The notes under the pieces: model-generated | Databases searched by the model: none | Seen by the model: the letters and a program-made list of their open reading frames with translations, nothing else | Told to the model about the DNA's origin: nothing | Assembly (NCBI RefSeq): GCF_040605455.1 | Contig: NZ_JBEXCV010000018.1 | Coordinates: forward strand, 21,140 to 85,139 | Reading direction: 5' to 3' | Origin: Embleya sp040605455 | Lineage (GTDB): Bacteria > Actinomycetota > Actinomycetes > Streptomycetales > Streptomycetaceae | Length of the DNA: 64,000 nt | Made by a program: the position numbers and the translations under genes | Shown here: positions 61,955 to 64,000 of the stretch, in pieces | How positions within the stretch are numbered: position 1 is the stretch's first letter | How the letters are laid out: every line of letters starts with the position of its first letter

Positions 61955-62647
61955 CTAGCGGACCTCGTCGAGGGCGATGCTGTTGTGCGTGGGGCCGATC
62001 TTGACCTTCACGGTGACGTAGCCGGGCTTGCCGTCCTTGGTGCCGTGCTCGCCCCAGTACTGGCAGGTGTAGCCGGTGTCGGCTCCGAAGTCGAAGGTCT
62101 TGGCGACCGGGATCTCGTCGCAGGCGAGCTTGCTCGCGTCACTGGCACCGGAGGCGGAGCCGTAGCGCTCGTTGAACCGGTTGTAGATCTCCTTCGCGAC
62201 CAGGAGCGCCTTCTTCGGGGTCTTGGTGTAGGAGAAGACCGTGCTGCCCTCGGTGTACGTGTCACCGATCTTGACCTCGTAGGGGATCTCGGCGCCCTCG
62301 TAGGTGACCACGCACTGGCTGACCGCACCGGCCTTCATGGTGATGCCGTCGGCGCACTTCGCGCTCGTCGTGCCGGGCACGTGGGCGCCGGAGAGAACGT
62401 CCTCGCGCAGCGCGTGCTCGACCTTCTCCACCACCGGCGCCTTGGTGCCCGGTAGCGGTGTGACCCTGAGCGCGTCGCCCCCGCGCGGGAGCACGTCCTT
62501 CTGCGGGCCGTCGATGGCCACCGGCAGCACCTTGACGGCGTTCTTCGCGCCGCTGTCGGCGGAGCCTGACGGACTGTTGGAACCGCCGCACGCGGTGGTC
62601 AGCAGACCGCCCGCGACAACGACTGTGAAAGCCTTGATCATTCGCAT
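61955..62647 (-). CDS. DUF4333-like lipoprotein
   Basis: 230-residue secreted lipoprotein: MRMIKAFTVVVAGGLLTTAC with lipobox LTTAC (Cys 20). CADGITMKAGAVSQCVVTYE in the middle resembles the DUF4333 domain, with a disulfide pair. A second Cys pair is in KLACDEIPV...GYTCQYWG. Function unknown, probably cell-envelope. TAGGGT lies 8 nt before ATG 62647, so it is likely leaderless. This gene is intact, unlike its neighbours. Confidence 0.8.
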   Translation of the reverse strand: MRMIKAFTVVVAGGLLTTACGGSNSPSGSADSGAKNAVKVLPVAIDGPQKDVLPRGGDALRVTPLPGTKAPVVEKVEHALREDVLSGAHVPGTTSAKCADGITMKAGAVSQCVVTYEGAEIPYEVKIGDTYTEGSTVFSYTKTPKKALLVAKEIYNRFNERYGSASGASDASKLACDEIPVAKTFDFGADTGYTCQYWGEHGTKDGKPGYVTVKVKIGPTHNSIALDEVR

Positions 62648-62740
62648 GGGCCAGGACCCTATCGGCGCGGCCGCCCGGCACAACGGCCGGATGGCAGTAC
62701 CGCCGAGTAGGCGGGAACGGCCTGTGCAGTGCGGGTGCGT

Positions 62741-63256
62741 TCAGGTGGCGGCCTCAGCGAAGGCGGCCAGCAGCTCGACCAGTTGGCCTTGGCTCAGGGC
62801 GTCGTCTGCCACGGGCTCGGTCCAGCCGTCCGGCATCTGTTCGGCGGTCAGCGCCGGGCCGATGCCCACGATGCGAAGGTGGGCTTTCAGCGCGCCCTCG
62901 GCAGCGTAGGCCAGGGCGCCGGTCGGCAGGTCGATCCGGTGGCACAGGACGAAGCCGCGGCGGAGGTGCTGCGCGAGCCGGGGCCTGCGCCCAGTCCCGG
63001 TGACCAGGCCCATGCCGTACTTGAACACCTGGCGGCGTGCGTCATGCATGAGGTAGAGGTACGCCGGGCGTGCCGCCCGGCCGCCAGCGCACTGCGGGCA
63101 AGTCTTTCCCTCGCGTAGGCGCAGGAGCGAGACACGGCCGAGGAAGCCGCATGTCGTGCACCGGTATCGACGTGGCTTCGAGTTTCCCTGGTAGGGCCGC
63201 AGGGGCTCCAAGCCGAGCGAGAGGTACTCGGAGTCAACGTCGTTCGAGACCGGCAC
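62741..63256 (-). CDS. Zinc-ribbon protein with GIY-YIG-like domain
   Basis: 171 residues. An N-terminal zinc ribbon (RRYRCTTCGFLG...GKTCPQCAGG) precedes PAYLYLMHDARRQVFKYGMG, RRPRLAQHLRRGFVLCHRID and AAEGALKAHLR. These fit the GIY-YIG/T5orf172 nuclease layout: Tyr-x-Leu start, Lys-Tyr-Gly, an Arg helix and a Glu near the end. It may be an element-encoded nuclease. The GTG 63256 start is tentative. Confidence 0.65.
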   Translation of the reverse strand: MPVSNDVDSEYLSLGLEPLRPYQGNSKPRRYRCTTCGFLGRVSLLRLREGKTCPQCAGGRAARPAYLYLMHDARRQVFKYGMGLVTGTGRRPRLAQHLRRGFVLCHRIDLPTGALAYAAEGALKAHLRIVGIGPALTAEQMPDGWTEPVADDALSQGQLVELLAAFAEAAT

Positions 63257-63419
63257 CGACTCCTACCGGCTCGCTTCGACGCGGGCGTGGGCCGAGGAGG
63301 CGGCCAAGGCCGGCTGACCGCTACTGGCTCTACTCGATGGCCCTTCGCCCTCCGGGCGAAGGGCCATCACCGTTGATGAGGATCCGCATTCGCGTCTTCA
63401 CCCAGCCTGGCCCGGTGGC

Positions 63420-63755
63420 CTAACGCCACATATCCGCACCGTCGCGCCCACTCGGGTCCATCGTCAAGAGGTCTTCGTGAAGACCCGAGAGGGGACGGCC
63501 GGTGGAACATCCGTCCTCACCGGACTCCATGACCGCCCAGCCGACATCGACCCCTGACACGTTCACGTCCCCGCCGCAGTCGAGCTCGTCCACCACGGCG
63601 AATACCGATTCGTAGGCGATAGCCCGAGCCAGTACTGCTAGATCGTCCCGGTCTGCCCCCGCATCCAACAAGCGCCGGGCTGCTGGCACCTGTTCCAAAG
63701 TTCCCGGGGCGGCCCAGCCATCGATCGCACCCCGCCACAAGGAGCGCAGCAGCAC
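63420..63755 (-). CDS. Hypothetical protein
   Basis: 111 residues from GTG 63755. The N-terminal part (RSLWRGAIDGWAAPGTLEQV, LARAIAYESVFAVVDELDCG) is helical and looks coding; the remainder is acidic. In-frame sequence before the GTG (ENQPQLARF) still looks coding back to a TAA near 63803, so a start may have been lost. Unrecognised. No feature is seen from 63756 to the window end. Confidence 0.5.
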   Translation of the reverse strand: MLLRSLWRGAIDGWAAPGTLEQVPAARRLLDAGADRDDLAVLARAIAYESVFAVVDELDCGGDVNVSGVDVGWAVMESGEDGCSTGRPLSGLHEDLLTMDPSGRDGADMWR

Positions 63756-64000
63756 GAACCGTGCCAGCTGCGGCTGGTTCTCATCGATCTCAGTGGGGAT
63801 TTAGGCATAGGTTGAGGCGTTAAGTCGCTTGGCTGCCAGTGGCATTCGGCAGGATTTGCGCCATACATGCATCCTCGCATCCGCGAAGCTCCGGCCTCGG
63901 GTGCCTGTTTGCTCCACTCATCGCACCCGGATTCCGTCTAGCTTGTCGATGTCACAGAAACTCCCTATCAGCCAAGTACCCTCCTCGGCACCGCTGTTCG

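Noticed and set aside
44640..64000. Second copy of the tRNA-Pro 3' end as attR
   Set aside because: No matching direct repeat was seen; the right end of the island is probably outside the window or lost.

Overview
The window is a high-GC (about 70%) actinobacterial chromosome segment, most likely from a Streptomycetaceae-type organism. Evidence: a Pup-proteasome locus (dop, arc/mpa), cobalamin-dependent MetH, a PAC2 protein, an M50 protease, trmI and recB-like order conserved in Actinobacteria, many leaderless genes behind TAnnnT -10 boxes (often TAGGGT), and dispersed Streptomyces-type intergenic repeats. The species cannot be named from sequence alone.

1-20.5 kb is core. dop runs off the left edge, followed by arc, a 3Fe-4S ferredoxin, a membrane protein, trmI, an M50/CBS protease, a RecB-like nuclease, a two-component system, a HAD phosphatase, an RlmA-type methyltransferase, metH, PAC2, a truncated globin and a TrxR-like ferredoxin-NADP reductase. 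Two secreted-hydrolase genes are reduced to relics: a GH5-like one at 6.6-7.0 kb, and a chitinase at 17.9-18.2 kb that still carries DasR-type operator repeats.

20.8-36.6 kb is the most interesting region, a sulfur-acquisition island. Four separate small open frames end in the signature R-x-(H/P)-(V/I)-D-(F/L)-x-R-V...C, the pattern of actinobacterial cysteine leader peptides. Each precedes an operon: (1) a family-5 solute-binding protein, two permeases, a double ATPase and a flavin monooxygenase; (2) an ECM4/glutathionyl-hydroquinone-reductase-like transferase; (3) an FAD/NAD-binding protein plus a second ECM4-like transferase; (4) on the minus strand, an SsuE-type FMN reductase plus two NtaA/DszA-type monooxygenases. 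Leaders 3 and 4 diverge from one 183-bp region, and a tRNA-Cys lies at the end of the island. The simplest model is cysteine-sensing attenuation of import and oxidative desulfuration of organosulfur or thiol-conjugated compounds.

36.9-44.4 kb returns to ordinary genes: a secreted lamin-tail/endonuclease-phosphatase protein, an M28 peptidase, an EamA transporter, an AraC regulator with a proline-rich tail, and a hypothetical protein.

From tRNA-Pro(GGG) at 44.5 kb onward the window looks like a decaying integrated island. A 5'-truncated tyrosine integrase is fused in frame to a broken ligC. Truncated or frameshifted fragments of protocatechuate 4,5-dioxygenase, enoyl-CoA hydratase, acetoacetyl-CoA synthetase, hydroxyacyl-CoA dehydrogenase, amidohydrolase, IS256 transposase, LacI, ROK kinase and mannose-6-phosphate isomerase follow. 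An intact GntR/aminotransferase/sugar-ABC cluster sits among them. Further right are a two-repeat type I-E-like CRISPR, an Mrr-type endonuclease interrupted by an amber codon, a frameshifted replication-relaxation gene, five 11-bp iteron-like repeats before a broken topoisomerase-VI-A-like gene, a DUF4333-like lipoprotein, a zinc-ribbon/GIY-YIG-like protein and a hypothetical gene.
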